A program made the position numbers and the translations under genes. This document shows, one piece after another, positions 25,984 through 35,303 of a stretch of 39,705 nt of DNA. The number at the start of each line of letters is the position of its first letter. Position 1 is the stretch's first letter. The DNA lies in NCBI GenBank assembly GCA_964571815.1, contig CAZNDN010000023.1, positions 1 to 39,705 of the forward strand. Direction: 5' to 3'. The notes below the pieces were generated by a model. That model made no database searches and was not told where the DNA came from. It saw only the letters and a list, made by a program, of their open reading frames with translations. The stretch is from CAZNDN01 sp964571815. Lineage in GTDB: Bacteria > Fibrobacterota > Chitinivibrionia > Chitinivibrionales > WJKA01.

Positions 25984-26073
25984 TGGCGGAGAGGCTGGGA
26001 TTCGAACCCAGGGTGGCCTTACGACCACAACGGTTTTCGAGACCGCCCCTTTCAACCACTCAGGCACCTCTCC
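25984..26073 (-). tRNA. tRNA-Ser (anticodon CGA)
   Basis: 90 nt with encoded CCA and a long variable arm. The anticodon loop CTCGAAA gives CGA, reading UCG. Acceptor and T arms are identical to those of the neighbouring tRNA-Ser(GGA). 5' half differs, so it is a true isoacceptor, not a duplicate. Confidence 0.95.
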
Positions 26074-26471
26074 ATTATTTCGGGTTTCACACATCCGGCA
26101 ATGTCAAAGAGCACGGGGAGCACCAGATCGCATCTTTGAGCAGGAACCCCCCTGCTTCGGCGCGTGCGCGGTACCCCTCCTGTGGCTAAACTTGGTAAAA
26201 TACCAGATTGCGCGGAGAGAGCGCAACGGGGTGCGTGGAGAACGTTGGAATTCCGGTCATATCAGGCCGGGATGTGCTGATCCGGAAAGGTTCCGCGAAC
26301 TGGTCGGGTCGCTCTGAAAGCCCCCGTCGCGCCGCCACTGATCGGGGGGGGACCACGAACCAAAGTACAACCACGCGCCTTCTGCCGGCGGCGAGTCGGT
26401 CTGCCACAGTCGCCCGCGACCGGAACCGTCGAGGCTTCCCCTGCAGAGCAAGCCTCGCGCAGATTACCGGA
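26074..26471. other. Intergenic region without a supported gene
   Basis: The stretch between tRNA-Ser(CGA) and the RNA helicase stop shows no protein with recognisable features; open frames crossing it are shadows of the helicase gene. A TTGACA-like hexamer on the minus strand (26102-26107) lies near the tRNA, but no -10 at proper spacing was found. Confidence 0.4.
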
Positions 26472-27758
26472 CTACCTCGCGAGCCTCCGCGACAGCCTGC
26501 CGGAGGAGAACCGTCGTCGCTCAAACGGGTTTCTTCGAGCAGGGCCCGAAGGGCGGCCGGCCTTACCTCGTGTTCCGTACAGTGGCGTTGTCTCAACGGC
26601 CTCGGTTACCTCGGGCTCTATCCCGCTGTCAAAACCCGGATACTCCGCCGCGGCACAGCGCTTCCCAACAAGCCCTTCGATTCTCCGCAGATGTTTGCGT
26701 TCATCACGGGCCACGAACGTAATGGCGACACCTTTTTCATCACAGCGCCCCGTTCTTCCCACCCGATGTACGTAGTCTTCCGCGAACGACGGCGTATCGA
26801 AGTTGATAACGTGAGAAATCCCACTGACATCGATTCCCCTCGACGCAATATCCGTGGCGACGAGTACTTTGTACCGTCCCCGCTTGAAGCCGTCCAGGGC
26901 GCGGCGCCGCTGTGATTGACTCCGATTGGAATGCAAAGCGGTGGTGCTGATACCTTTGCGCTCGAGACGCCGAACGATCCTGTCGGCGCCATGCTTGGTT
27001 CGGGAAAAAACCAGGACCGTCGAAACAGGCTCATTGACCAGAATATGCTCCAGCAGAGGTGACTTTCGCTTCTGTGCTATGGAGTAGAACCTCTGCTCAA
27101 CCGCATGGGGCGGTGCAGCGGGCGCGCCGATTTGTATCATGCGCGGCTCCCGCTGTACCTCAGCAATCAGGGAACGAATCTCTCCCGGCATGGTCGCGGA
27201 AAAAACGAGCGTCTGGCGACGCGCCGGCACGTGTCGAATAATCTTGCGCACGTCCTTGATAAATCCCATGTCGTACATCCTGTCAGCCTCATCGAGCACC
27301 AGTATTTCGACACCGGACAGGTCGATCGTCTTGCGACAGCAATGATCAAGCAACCGCCCCGGTGTCGCGGCGACGACATCCGCACCACGCCTGAGCCGGC
27401 GTATCTGGCTGCCGATATCAACTCCGCCGTAGACGGCGACTCCCGAACACCGGGTGCCCGACCCGTAGACGTCGACGGACTCGGCTATCTGCTGGGTCAG
27501 CTCGCGCGTCGGGGCCAGAATCAGCGCCCGGGGGCGTCCACGAGACCGGCCGGACGGGCGGGGCTGGTGAAGCCGATGAAGAATGGGCAGTACAAAGGCG
27601 GCTGTCTTTCCCGTTCCCGTGGGAGCGCACCCCACGATATCGTTGCCCTGCAAGGCCTCTGGAATTGCCTTGCGTTGAATGTCGGTTGGTGTGGAATACC
27701 CCGCGGCCCGAACACCTTCCAGAATAGTGCCGGCCAGGTTGAACACAGAAAACCCCAT
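26472..27758 (-). CDS. DEAD-box RNA helicase, RhlE type
   Basis: 428 residues. RecA domain 1 has the Q motif, motif I APTGTGKT, PTREL, DEADRM and SAT; domain 2 has HSNRSQSQRRRAL, DIASRGIDV and HRVGRTGR. The C-terminal about 60 residues are Arg/Gly/Pro-rich and basic, as in RhlE, and should bind RNA non-specifically. Likely roles are ribosome assembly or mRNA turnover. AAGGA stands 9 nt before ATG 27758. The 327 bp upstream (27759-28085) contain no gene I can support. Confidence 0.94.
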   Translation of the reverse strand: MGFSVFNLAGTILEGVRAAGYSTPTDIQRKAIPEALQGNDIVGCAPTGTGKTAAFVLPILHRLHQPRPSGRSRGRPRALILAPTRELTQQIAESVDVYGSGTRCSGVAVYGGVDIGSQIRRLRRGADVVAATPGRLLDHCCRKTIDLSGVEILVLDEADRMYDMGFIKDVRKIIRHVPARRQTLVFSATMPGEIRSLIAEVQREPRMIQIGAPAAPPHAVEQRFYSIAQKRKSPLLEHILVNEPVSTVLVFSRTKHGADRIVRRLERKGISTTALHSNRSQSQRRRALDGFKRGRYKVLVATDIASRGIDVSGISHVINFDTPSFAEDYVHRVGRTGRCDEKGVAITFVARDERKHLRRIEGLVGKRCAAAEYPGFDSGIEPEVTEAVETTPLYGTRGKAGRPSGPARRNPFERRRFSSGRLSRRLAR

Positions 27759-28085
27759 CGTTCACGTCCTTCCAGGAGCGCAACATGGTGCACCCCTTCA
27801 GTTGTAGTTGTTGACTCGCTGCGTACGGATAGAAATGATCAGGAGGGGGGTAAGGAAGTACTCGGTACAACCTGACGGGGGCCTGTACATAATCACCGGA
27901 GAGCGGTCCTGGATACCCGGTATGAGGTATGGACACCTTCTCCGGGCTATGAAATGCTTTGATGTAATATACGTTGCGGCAGGCTTGAGGGTTGTCGCTG
28001 CTCCCGATTAGCGCCGCTCACCATCCACGGGGGGTTGTTATTGAGCCCTTGTCCCCCGGGAACAGCAGCACAGACACGCCTGCGA

Positions 28086-28561
28086 TTATCCGCCGGAAGA
28101 AAGGTGCCGGGAAGTAATCTCACGAATCCTTCCGGCCATGTAGAGTGGAAGTGACAGCAGGGTGACCACGGCTTCTTTCTTCCCCCGCGGTGTGATCGTC
28201 GTGTACCGCGATGTGGTACATGACGGCTGGTTGAGGTCGAATCGAACCGCTATCGGCGAACCGCGGAGAGCGGCGAACTGGTGGAGCGATCGCAACGACC
28301 CGCCCGCCCCCGCCTTCACTTCAACCGGAACTACCGTCGGTCCGGCGCTTGTCAGGAAATCGACTTCGGCATCATTCTTCCTGCCTTCACGGAGCCAATA
28401 ATAGCACTGTGGAGGCTCAAACGGTTCACCCCGGCCCCGGGAAACGGAATCCGACTGTCCGTGCCGCTGCCTCCATGCAACCGATTTCTCAACCCGGCAA
28501 TGCATTCCCGACAATCCGGATCGGTGAACCGCTTGTATGTCCCGCGCCCCCATGATACCAT
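28086..28561 (-). pseudogene. Remnant of a DUF4143-type ATPase, C-terminal part
   Basis: The minus-strand frame from about 28425 to 28086 matches the C-terminus of AAA ATPases with a DUF4143 domain: FEPPQCYYWLREGRKNDAEVD, VVPVEVKAGAGGSLRSLHQF and IAVRFDLN. The upstream ATPase part (Walker motifs) is missing and fragments in a second frame near 28430-28561 indicate frameshifts. It is a decayed gene; intact relatives are about 400 residues. Confidence 0.7.
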
Positions 28562-28630
28562 AAGAGAGGTGTGCCGCTTCCCGGCCCCGAAGGCTGCAAC
28601 ACCGGCAATGTGACACGAAGGACATCATCC

Positions 28631-30238
28631 GTGGCACAACTGTGCATCTATTCCGACGGTAAGACAATCCGGCACAGCCTGTCGGAGAACTGCTCGATCG
28701 GGCGCTCCGGGGCAAACTCGGTTACGCTCGACGATCGTATGGTCTCGGCCCGTCACTGCCGAATCTTCCTGACACCGGCGGGAAGCTACGTGCTTACCGA
28801 CCTTGGCAGCCGCAACGGCACCCACGTAAACGGAGAGCGCGTGCGGGATCGGAAACGGCTGTTTCACGGCGATGAAATCACCATTGCCTCGACCAGATGT
28901 GTTTTCGAGGATGAGCGAGGAAGCGCGGTTCACATGGTGGAAGTCCGCGGGGGAAAGCCCGAGGGGACGATCGAAACCCGGCTTGCCCCGCAAACACAAG
29001 ACCGCTTCCTCCCGGAGCACGAGATCACCGACACCGCCGCCCTGCGGGCCGATTACGAGAAGCTCCGTGTCACCTACGAGCTTCAGCGCGATATCGGGCT
29101 TGAGATGGATATCGACGAAGTCCTCACGAGGATACTTGACCGTACCTTCGAGCTGCTGCACTACGACCAGGGAGTGGTGCTGCTGGTCGACGAGCAGGGG
29201 GAGTTGCGACCGCGTGCGTTCAAGGCCGCCCGCGAAAGCGGGCGGTTTGTGGTCTCCCGCACCCTTCTGGGGCTGGTGCGGGATGAGAAGGCGGGATTCA
29301 TTTCCACCGATGCAGCCACCGACAACCGGCTGAAGGATGCGCGGTCGCTGATTACGCAGGGAATTCGCTCGACCATGGCCGTTCCGATCCTCAGCAAGGG
29401 AAGCCTGCTGGGCGCCATGATCCTGGCTTCGGCCGCTCACACCCATGCATTCACCGAAAAGGACCTCCAGCTCATCACCACCATAGCCAACCACACGGCC
29501 CAGCTTGTTCGCAATTCACTGCTCCACGAAGAACTCAGGCTGTCCTTTCACAGCTCGATCCGCACTCTGGCCGCCATGGTCGACGCACGTCATCCGCTTA
29601 CCGCCGGTCATTCGCTGCGGGTCACCGAGTACAGCCTCCTGATCGGCACAACCCTGGGACTTGACAAAAGTGAACTCGAAGTGCTGAGATTTGCCGCGCT
29701 GCTCCACGACATGGGCAAAATCGGCATCCCCGACAAAGTCTTGCTCAAGGACGGGCCGTTCACGGCCGAGGAACGCTTGGAGATGAACAAGCACCCCCTG
29801 AAAACGCGATCGATTCTGGAGAGCTTCCGCTTCCCCGTCTCACTTCGCCGGGTTCCGCACGTAGCCGCGCTTCACCACGAAAAACTCAACGGGACCGGAT
29901 ATCCCGAGGGGCTCACCGGCGATGACCTCCCGCGGCTGAGCAGGATCATGGCGGTGGCCGATGTGTTCGACGCACTGACGTCGCCGCGCGACTACCCCAA
30001 GTATGACGGGGCGGAGGAGCTGGGGCGGGAGCCCATGCCCCTGGAAAAGGTTGTTTCGATCATCCAATCCGGCTCGGGCGGCCACTTTGACCCCGAGGTG
30101 GTTGCCGCGTTCATGCGCTGCCTCCCCCGCATCCTCCGAACCCACCGCGGCGAGCATTTCGACCCGGAATACGTCGACGGCATGTTGGCAGAGATTGCCG
30201 AAGAAGAGAACAACGGCGACGGCGCGGAAGGAGCGTGA
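28631..30238 (+). CDS. FHA-GAF-HD-GYP signalling protein
   Basis: 535 residues. An N-terminal FHA domain (about 1-95; GRS, SARH and NGTHVNG are the phosphothreonine-binding landmarks) is followed by a GAF sensor domain (about 145-300) and a C-terminal HD-GYP domain with LLHDMGKIG and HHEKLNGTGYPEGL, the active-site set of cyclic-di-GMP phosphodiesterases. It likely lowers c-di-GMP in response to a ligand and a Ser/Thr kinase signal. GTG 28631 is chosen because AAGGA lies 8 nt upstream and the FHA strand begins at once; the open frame starts at 28571. No kinase gene is adjacent. Confidence 0.9.
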   Translation: MAQLCIYSDGKTIRHSLSENCSIGRSGANSVTLDDRMVSARHCRIFLTPAGSYVLTDLGSRNGTHVNGERVRDRKRLFHGDEITIASTRCVFEDERGSAVHMVEVRGGKPEGTIETRLAPQTQDRFLPEHEITDTAALRADYEKLRVTYELQRDIGLEMDIDEVLTRILDRTFELLHYDQGVVLLVDEQGELRPRAFKAARESGRFVVSRTLLGLVRDEKAGFISTDAATDNRLKDARSLITQGIRSTMAVPILSKGSLLGAMILASAAHTHAFTEKDLQLITTIANHTAQLVRNSLLHEELRLSFHSSIRTLAAMVDARHPLTAGHSLRVTEYSLLIGTTLGLDKSELEVLRFAALLHDMGKIGIPDKVLLKDGPFTAEERLEMNKHPLKTRSILESFRFPVSLRRVPHVAALHHEKLNGTGYPEGLTGDDLPRLSRIMAVADVFDALTSPRDYPKYDGAEELGREPMPLEKVVSIIQSGSGGHFDPEVVAAFMRCLPRILRTHRGEHFDPEYVDGMLAEIAEEENNGDGAEGA

Positions 30239-30253
30239 TACCCCCCGATTAAC

Positions 30254-30290
30254 TGTACCGGACTAACTTTATTGGCTTAACGGCCGGACC
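30254..30290. repeat. 37-bp direct repeat, copy 1
   Basis: The 37 bp beginning TGTACCGGACTAAC and ending AACGGCCGGACC recur at 35304-35340 with a single difference. Similarity stops sharply on both sides. It lies downstream of the lipoprotein gene. The rest of 30239-30456 is GC-rich with no gene. Confidence 0.9.
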
Positions 30291-30456
30291 CGGGTGCCCG
30301 GAGCGCATCAAGCCGGGTAGACCCGGGCCCGACTTACATGTCATCAGCCCATTCCCGGCTTCCGAGCCTTCTTCCAGCCCGGGACGCCCGAGCCGAGCCC
30401 TTTTCCGCGGCCGGAGACCACTCCTCCAGAGCGCTGCCGACCACAATTCGGGGGCC

Positions 30457-31632
30457 CTACTGTTTCAGCACCTTCTCAAGCCCCTCTCTGAGCCGGTACA
30501 CCCGAAGGTGCATATACGACCTGGGATGTCGCTCGACATACACGGGGCCCCACTGCGAATGCTCCACAAACGCGCCGGGCGTTTCCGGATTGGAGTACTC
30601 TCCCAGTATCGGCATGCTCAACCCCTGCGGATACTTCTCATCCACATGAAAAAACACGATCTGCCACGGGGCGGTCTTCTCAGGGTAGTGCGTAATCCTC
30701 CGCACATTGCCCCGCACCCACTTGCCGTCCGGAGAAAAACAGAAATCGATGTTGAAGGTGGAATACTCCGGCTTCTGCAAAAGCACCGGCTCGATATCGA
30801 CGTCCGAGAAGTCGGGGGACCAGCGGACGGAGAAGATGGTGTCTTCGTCAAGCTTTCCCGACGTTGCTTTGGCGTGAATCTTGTTGTTATAGCCCAGAAG
30901 TATTCTGGAATCAACGTTCAGGCTGTGGAGGGTCCAGCTTGTGAAGACTTGAGATTCCGAGAGCTTCTTCGTAAGGTTGTTGTTCGAAACGTCATTCAGT
31001 GTATGGTCGGTGAAATGCCACGTGCATGTCATGTCACGGAAGAACTCTTTCCACAAGAGGGAACTGCCAAAGGGATGAAGCGAGCCGGTGATCAGTTTGG
31101 ATTTCTGCCCAACCGTGTCCTCCCCTGTCTTGTAGCCCACGGCCCAATGAGGAGACTTCTCAATCGAGGGCCCCATCCTCATTACTTCACAGACGATGAT
31201 CTTCCCTTCGGGCGTCTCTGCATGAATTGCACCTAAAACAACGGCATTTCCACTGTGTGCAACTACTACATGCCCCGTGTCTTTTGAGAGAAGGTTCACG
31301 CTGTAAAGGCCTCGTCCACGAAATCCCCACAAGAGTGATTCCTGATCGGACGAGAATTTCTCCAATCCACGACAAGGAAATCCGGGAACAATCGCTGTCA
31401 CCTCCACTGCACTATTTGCAAAGGAGGCTGTCGCGAATTCCGCCTTGTGGTTCAGGCACGCAAAGGTATCCTTCTTCCGCAGTGTCGTCACATCAAAAAT
31501 CGCCCGGGGGAGATCCAGGAGATCAGGGGTTATGGTCCGTTTCGGCGGCGATTTCACGATAGGAGATTCCTTTCTGGCGGGAGCACAACCGATACTTGTC
31601 ACAACAAGCGCTACGAAAGTGATTCTTGTCAT
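30457..31632 (-). CDS. Lipoprotein of unknown function downstream of the LysM-amidohydrolase
   Basis: 391 residues. I do not recognise the family. ATG 31632 gives a short signal peptide with a lipobox VTSIGC (Cys16), so the protein is lipid-anchored in the envelope; the frame open to 31722 overlaps the upstream gene and is rejected. The body has repeated aromatic-ending strands (FSVRWSPDFSDVD, FCFSPDGKWVRG, WQIVFFHVDE) that recall a beta-propeller. It begins 7 bp after the LysM-amidohydrolase gene, so the two are cotranscribed. By position and location it could be an immunity or inhibitor protein, or a surface receptor; this is inference. Confidence 0.75.
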   Translation of the reverse strand: MTRITFVALVVTSIGCAPARKESPIVKSPPKRTITPDLLDLPRAIFDVTTLRKKDTFACLNHKAEFATASFANSAVEVTAIVPGFPCRGLEKFSSDQESLLWGFRGRGLYSVNLLSKDTGHVVVAHSGNAVVLGAIHAETPEGKIIVCEVMRMGPSIEKSPHWAVGYKTGEDTVGQKSKLITGSLHPFGSSLLWKEFFRDMTCTWHFTDHTLNDVSNNNLTKKLSESQVFTSWTLHSLNVDSRILLGYNNKIHAKATSGKLDEDTIFSVRWSPDFSDVDIEPVLLQKPEYSTFNIDFCFSPDGKWVRGNVRRITHYPEKTAPWQIVFFHVDEKYPQGLSMPILGEYSNPETPGAFVEHSQWGPVYVERHPRSYMHLRVYRLREGLEKVLKQ

Positions 31633-31639
31633 GTTCTCG

Positions 31640-34117
31640 CTACCGGGAAGATTCGCAGAGAATGAGAAGTTTCCCGTCCCTCTTGATGCGGTTCGCAGAG
31701 GGTATGTTCCATGAGTTTTCAAGGCTCTTCAATACGTCCTGAGCACGCTTCCCAGCACCTTTGGCACTTCCTGGCCTCAGCGAGTCTTCGTCATCCTTGT
31801 ACTCATCAAGCTTCACCAGAAACTCATTCACGGTCTTCACATCAATGTCAAAAGGCCCCTCCTTCCCCTTCGTCGAATCGATCAATCCGAGAAAGCGAAG
31901 GGGGTTGATTACCGAAAACTGGTGCCAGGCATCGTAGCCAACCTCTTTGCTGAACTTCTGAAGCAGCAGAAACATCTTCCGGTAGTACCGGCCTACCCCC
32001 GGGAATTTGTCGCGCTCGATCATGTACCAGTCCGAGCCCATGATAAGGCGGTCTTTCAAATCCGGGAACATCTCGTGGAGAAAGAGCAGGTCTTTGAGTA
32101 TCTCGTCCCTGTCGAACCCGAATATCCCCGGGTCCGGATTCTGAAAATAGGACAAATCGGTGTAGACGTTTTCGTAGTCGCGGACAAGCTCCGCGATCTT
32201 CCTGATCCACCGGCGGTAGCGCTCGACTTTCCGTTGCGCGCCGCGTCCCTGTTCGCGCCGCCGAAATCCGCGGCATTCCTTCCACGTATCGTATCCGCCG
32301 AAATGAGCCAGATTGAGTTTCAACGACGGGTGGCTTTTCAGCACGATCTCCCAATTCTCCGGCGAGGCGAACCGATCGGCAAATCTCATGGCTGTCTCGG
32401 CGAGCGGGTAATGATGCAGAACCTCTTTCTGGTCGTAGCGTGCGAAGCAGTGATAATCCGCAACAGCCATGCCGCCGCGAGCACAATGCGTCGTGATGGG
32501 AACCTTTTTGTCGGCACAACAGAACGTGTACAGCTCACGCAACTGCGGGTAGTGCTCGAAGTCTTCGGGCGCATACCCGAGACGTGGATAGATTTTGATC
32601 CCCCAGAACAGCCCCCGACCCTGCTTGCCGGAAACAAACAACTCTTTCAAGGCGTCTTCGTTTGAACGAAGCTGCTCCCGGAGAAGTCCCTCAATATATT
32701 CGCGCGAATTGATCCGCGCGTCGGCCTCCAGCCACAACGCGCCCCGCCTGACCGTCAGATCGTCGAACCGTATCGTGGTCCCCGCATCGTGGCGATACCT
32801 GAAGAACGCATGCTTGCCGGTGATCTCCCCGGCAAGCCGTCCGATATCGGAACCGTTTATGCAGTGACGTCTGGGATCGTAGTGATAGAAGGGAATATAA
32901 CTCAAAGGATTCTTGATCGCCGCGGCCCGCGTGCGCGACAACTGCAGCTCGTAGTCCTCGAACGTCTCTTCGGTCTCCCGGGGAGCGCGAGCGATACAGT
33001 GCACGAACGACTTCCGGACAAGGCGTTCGGCCAGGGAAAGATCGCCCTCGAAATGAACCGAAAAATGTCCTCTGCGATCGCCGTTGCGCTTCGGTCGCCC
33101 GGTGTAGCTCTTGCATAGCTCAAACTCATCCGGTAGCGAAAGCGCATATTCCGGGTCGGCCTTCAGTTTCCGGGGAAATACGTGTACGCGAATGCCCTCT
33201 TCCCGCCGGTAACAATATGGCGTGGTCACCGACTCGTCCACGTCTAGGCTTATCGTCCCCGGAGAATAAAGGCGCTCACGTCTCAGAAACAGGGCGAGAA
33301 AATCGTTGACAAAAAAGAAACCTTCTTCTCCCGTCAGGTAAATCGGCAGTCCGGCCTTACCCCAGTAATGGGAGAATGAAAGGTCCATGGTCAGCGCCAC
33401 CGAGACGCGCAGTAGCGGACTGTCGCCGTAATAGAATCGGCAGTTGTTTTCGAACTCCTCCACGTAGTCGTCCGACGTTTCCTCGCCGAGTTCGCCGAGA
33501 CCGGCTCGCTCGCCCGCAACCTTCGACGCGGTCTCGTCCCCGAGCCGATCCCACTCCTCTTGCGACATCACAATCCAGGCGGATTCTTTGTCCATATCGG
33601 TGTCTTCGGCCCTCCCGCGGAATACACCACCAATAAGGTGAGTACTCAAGCGGCCAACCTGTCCGAAACGGTGGATTTTCAACCGCGAAAGCGCCGAAAC
33701 CGACAAATCATTGAGGTCCTTTCGTTTCAGCATATGCCGGGGAGGACCGGGTACCAGAAGGTCGGCAAGCCAGCCTCCGAAGCCTTTTGAGAACGCCGCC
33801 GCAAGCGTTCCCCACTGTACCGGCAAGGGACAGCAGTTGTTGCTCTGAATGTGCATGTGACCGTCGACAAGCAGACGCTCCCCGCTCTCACGCGCCTTGG
33901 ACGGCGTTCCGGTTTTTGCACCAATGACCGTCGGCGACGGCACGTGCACGACATCACCGGGGTAAATCAGGTTGGGGTCGGGACGTCTCTGACGGAAGGA
34001 GCCGTTCTTCTCGTGGTAGTAGATGCTCTGCCAGTCCGGCACATCGTAGCGCTTCGCAATCGCCGACAGCGAGTCTCCGGATGTAACGGTATACTGAATC
34101 GTGTCGCCCATGGTCAT
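31640..34117 (-). CDS. LysM domain fused to a metal-dependent amidohydrolase
   Basis: 825 residues. An N-terminal LysM-like domain (about 7-61, YTVTSGDSLSAIAKRYDV to PGDVVHVP) is followed by an amidohydrolase_2-like barrel. Its metal site can be traced as H87-x-H89 (DGHMHI), K508 (GIKIYP), H544 (TTHC), H605 (LAHFGG) and D696 (MGSDW). A long insertion (about 100-500) separates the first strand from the rest. There is no signal peptide, so export would need a dedicated machine. The LysM variant with R-x-R-R-P-D-P-N-L-I-Y-P-G-D resembles those I recall from T6SS or phage-tail-like loci. Substrate unknown; peptidoglycan or a modified sugar is plausible. Confidence 0.75.
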   Translation of the reverse strand: MTMGDTIQYTVTSGDSLSAIAKRYDVPDWQSIYYHEKNGSFRQRRPDPNLIYPGDVVHVPSPTVIGAKTGTPSKARESGERLLVDGHMHIQSNNCCPLPVQWGTLAAAFSKGFGGWLADLLVPGPPRHMLKRKDLNDLSVSALSRLKIHRFGQVGRLSTHLIGGVFRGRAEDTDMDKESAWIVMSQEEWDRLGDETASKVAGERAGLGELGEETSDDYVEEFENNCRFYYGDSPLLRVSVALTMDLSFSHYWGKAGLPIYLTGEEGFFFVNDFLALFLRRERLYSPGTISLDVDESVTTPYCYRREEGIRVHVFPRKLKADPEYALSLPDEFELCKSYTGRPKRNGDRRGHFSVHFEGDLSLAERLVRKSFVHCIARAPRETEETFEDYELQLSRTRAAAIKNPLSYIPFYHYDPRRHCINGSDIGRLAGEITGKHAFFRYRHDAGTTIRFDDLTVRRGALWLEADARINSREYIEGLLREQLRSNEDALKELFVSGKQGRGLFWGIKIYPRLGYAPEDFEHYPQLRELYTFCCADKKVPITTHCARGGMAVADYHCFARYDQKEVLHHYPLAETAMRFADRFASPENWEIVLKSHPSLKLNLAHFGGYDTWKECRGFRRREQGRGAQRKVERYRRWIRKIAELVRDYENVYTDLSYFQNPDPGIFGFDRDEILKDLLFLHEMFPDLKDRLIMGSDWYMIERDKFPGVGRYYRKMFLLLQKFSKEVGYDAWHQFSVINPLRFLGLIDSTKGKEGPFDIDVKTVNEFLVKLDEYKDDEDSLRPGSAKGAGKRAQDVLKSLENSWNIPSANRIKRDGKLLILCESSR

Positions 34118-34123
34118 TGACTC

Positions 34124-35002
34124 TTACGAGGAAGTCTTCACCTGCACCAGAACCGGTCCGGGATTGGTCTCCTCAAGGCGCACGATTCCCCTGTCGTCCG
34201 TCTTGACATCCTTCCGGCTGCCGTCGGGCAAATGCAGAACCACATCGTGGTCCGCAAGCGGCATTCCGTACGAATCCAGCAGTTGCTTCTCGAAACGATC
34301 CTTGAATCTCAGCAATCCACTCTGCTGCTGCTTGCCCAGAGCCACACCCTCCACGACTACCACGAAAAAATACTCCGGCGGGTTGTAGCTCTTTCCGTAT
34401 TTTTTCAACTCTTCATCGGTGGGAATCTCATCGGTGTCTTCATGGTACTCGAATTCCCATTTCAGCTCGACTTTCCCTTTCATGACCGTGGTGGGGATTT
34501 TGATAATCGGGTCGTGGTTGCCGTCGCGGTCGTATTCATAGATGATTACCGTAGCCTCGGTGTTGTCGCGGATCGGGGAGTCCAGCTCACAGGTAAGCGT
34601 AAGGATATCCCCCCGATGAACTTCGGTGCGGTCCCAGGCCATCCTGCGCACCTGCATTTGCGGCCTGACCGGAATGCGATTCGACTCGGCCGAAATACCG
34701 AGTTTGGGCAGGTTCACTTCGAAGAACAGAAGATCGCCGGGTTTGACTTTGTCCGGGACCACGAATGTGCCCCGGTAGACGTTACGGAAAATCGTGTCCT
34801 TGATCTTGCCGAGCTTTTTTCCGTTCTCGGTCTTGCCCACAAGCCGGATCGTAGAGCCTTCACCCACCAGCGCCGTGCGCACCTCGCAGGCGACCTCCGT
34901 GCCGGGAATCCCGCAACGGTCGACCCACACGGCAGAGATAATAGCCGAGTCGACCGTGAACACATTGGGCTGATCGGTGTATGCAGTGAATCGAGTTTGC
35001 AT
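34124..35002 (-). CDS. Ig-like/beta-sandwich protein preceding the LysM-amidohydrolase
   Basis: 292 residues, no signal peptide, no recognised enzyme motif. It looks like consecutive beta-sandwich modules: residues about 1-110 (with FRNVYRGTFVVPDKVKPGDLL), about 115-235, and a C-terminal transthyretin-like segment (GMPLADHDVVLHLPDGS then TDDRGIVRLEE) as seen in carrier or adaptor domains of secreted effectors. ATG 35002 follows GGAGG closely; the open frame to 35068 is not needed. It ends six bp before the LysM-amidohydrolase start and is probably its partner, perhaps a chaperone or loading adaptor (inference). Confidence 0.6.
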   Translation of the reverse strand: MQTRFTAYTDQPNVFTVDSAIISAVWVDRCGIPGTEVACEVRTALVGEGSTIRLVGKTENGKKLGKIKDTIFRNVYRGTFVVPDKVKPGDLLFFEVNLPKLGISAESNRIPVRPQMQVRRMAWDRTEVHRGDILTLTCELDSPIRDNTEATVIIYEYDRDGNHDPIIKIPTTVMKGKVELKWEFEYHEDTDEIPTDEELKKYGKSYNPPEYFFVVVVEGVALGKQQQSGLLRFKDRFEKQLLDSYGMPLADHDVVLHLPDGSRKDVKTDDRGIVRLEETNPGPVLVQVKTSS

Positions 35003-35086
35003 GAGCCTCCGTGGTTGCAGCCTCGACGCGACACAGCGGTTCACCGCTCGCGAAGCGAGTGGTTTCAAGACCGTTCAAAGGAGAAT

Positions 35087-35285
35087 TCAAAATACTGTGT
35101 GGATCACGGTCTCCGCAAGACCGCGGGGAAGCGGTTTCCGCTGGAATGGTGATGACTTCGGCTTGACTCCCTTTATGGTAATGGTTGTTTCTTCGTCCGG
35201 TTTCAATCTTGTGGGTCCCCCGGAGGCCGGAAGGGTCCTGTTCCACGCCCAGCCAGGCTCGTTGCTCACCTCTCTGAGTTATTTG
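35087..35285 (-). pseudogene. C-terminal remnant of a DLEV-family exported protein (third paralog)
   Basis: The frame reads LREVSNEPGWAWNRTLPAS and GGPTRLKPDEETTITIKGV, closely matching the C-terminal half of the 196-residue protein at 35945-36535 (LREVSNKPVWVWNRTFPTS). Just before it, the codon for Glu of the intact copies is a TAA stop, and the N-terminal half and signal peptide are missing. It is thus a decayed duplicate. Confidence 0.8.
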
Positions 35286-35303
35286 GACGCGCCCGCAACC
35301 ATG

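Noticed and set aside
26208..26915. Long forward open frame over the RNA helicase gene
   Set aside because: It is antisense to the clearly coding RhlE-type helicase and its protein shows no family features.
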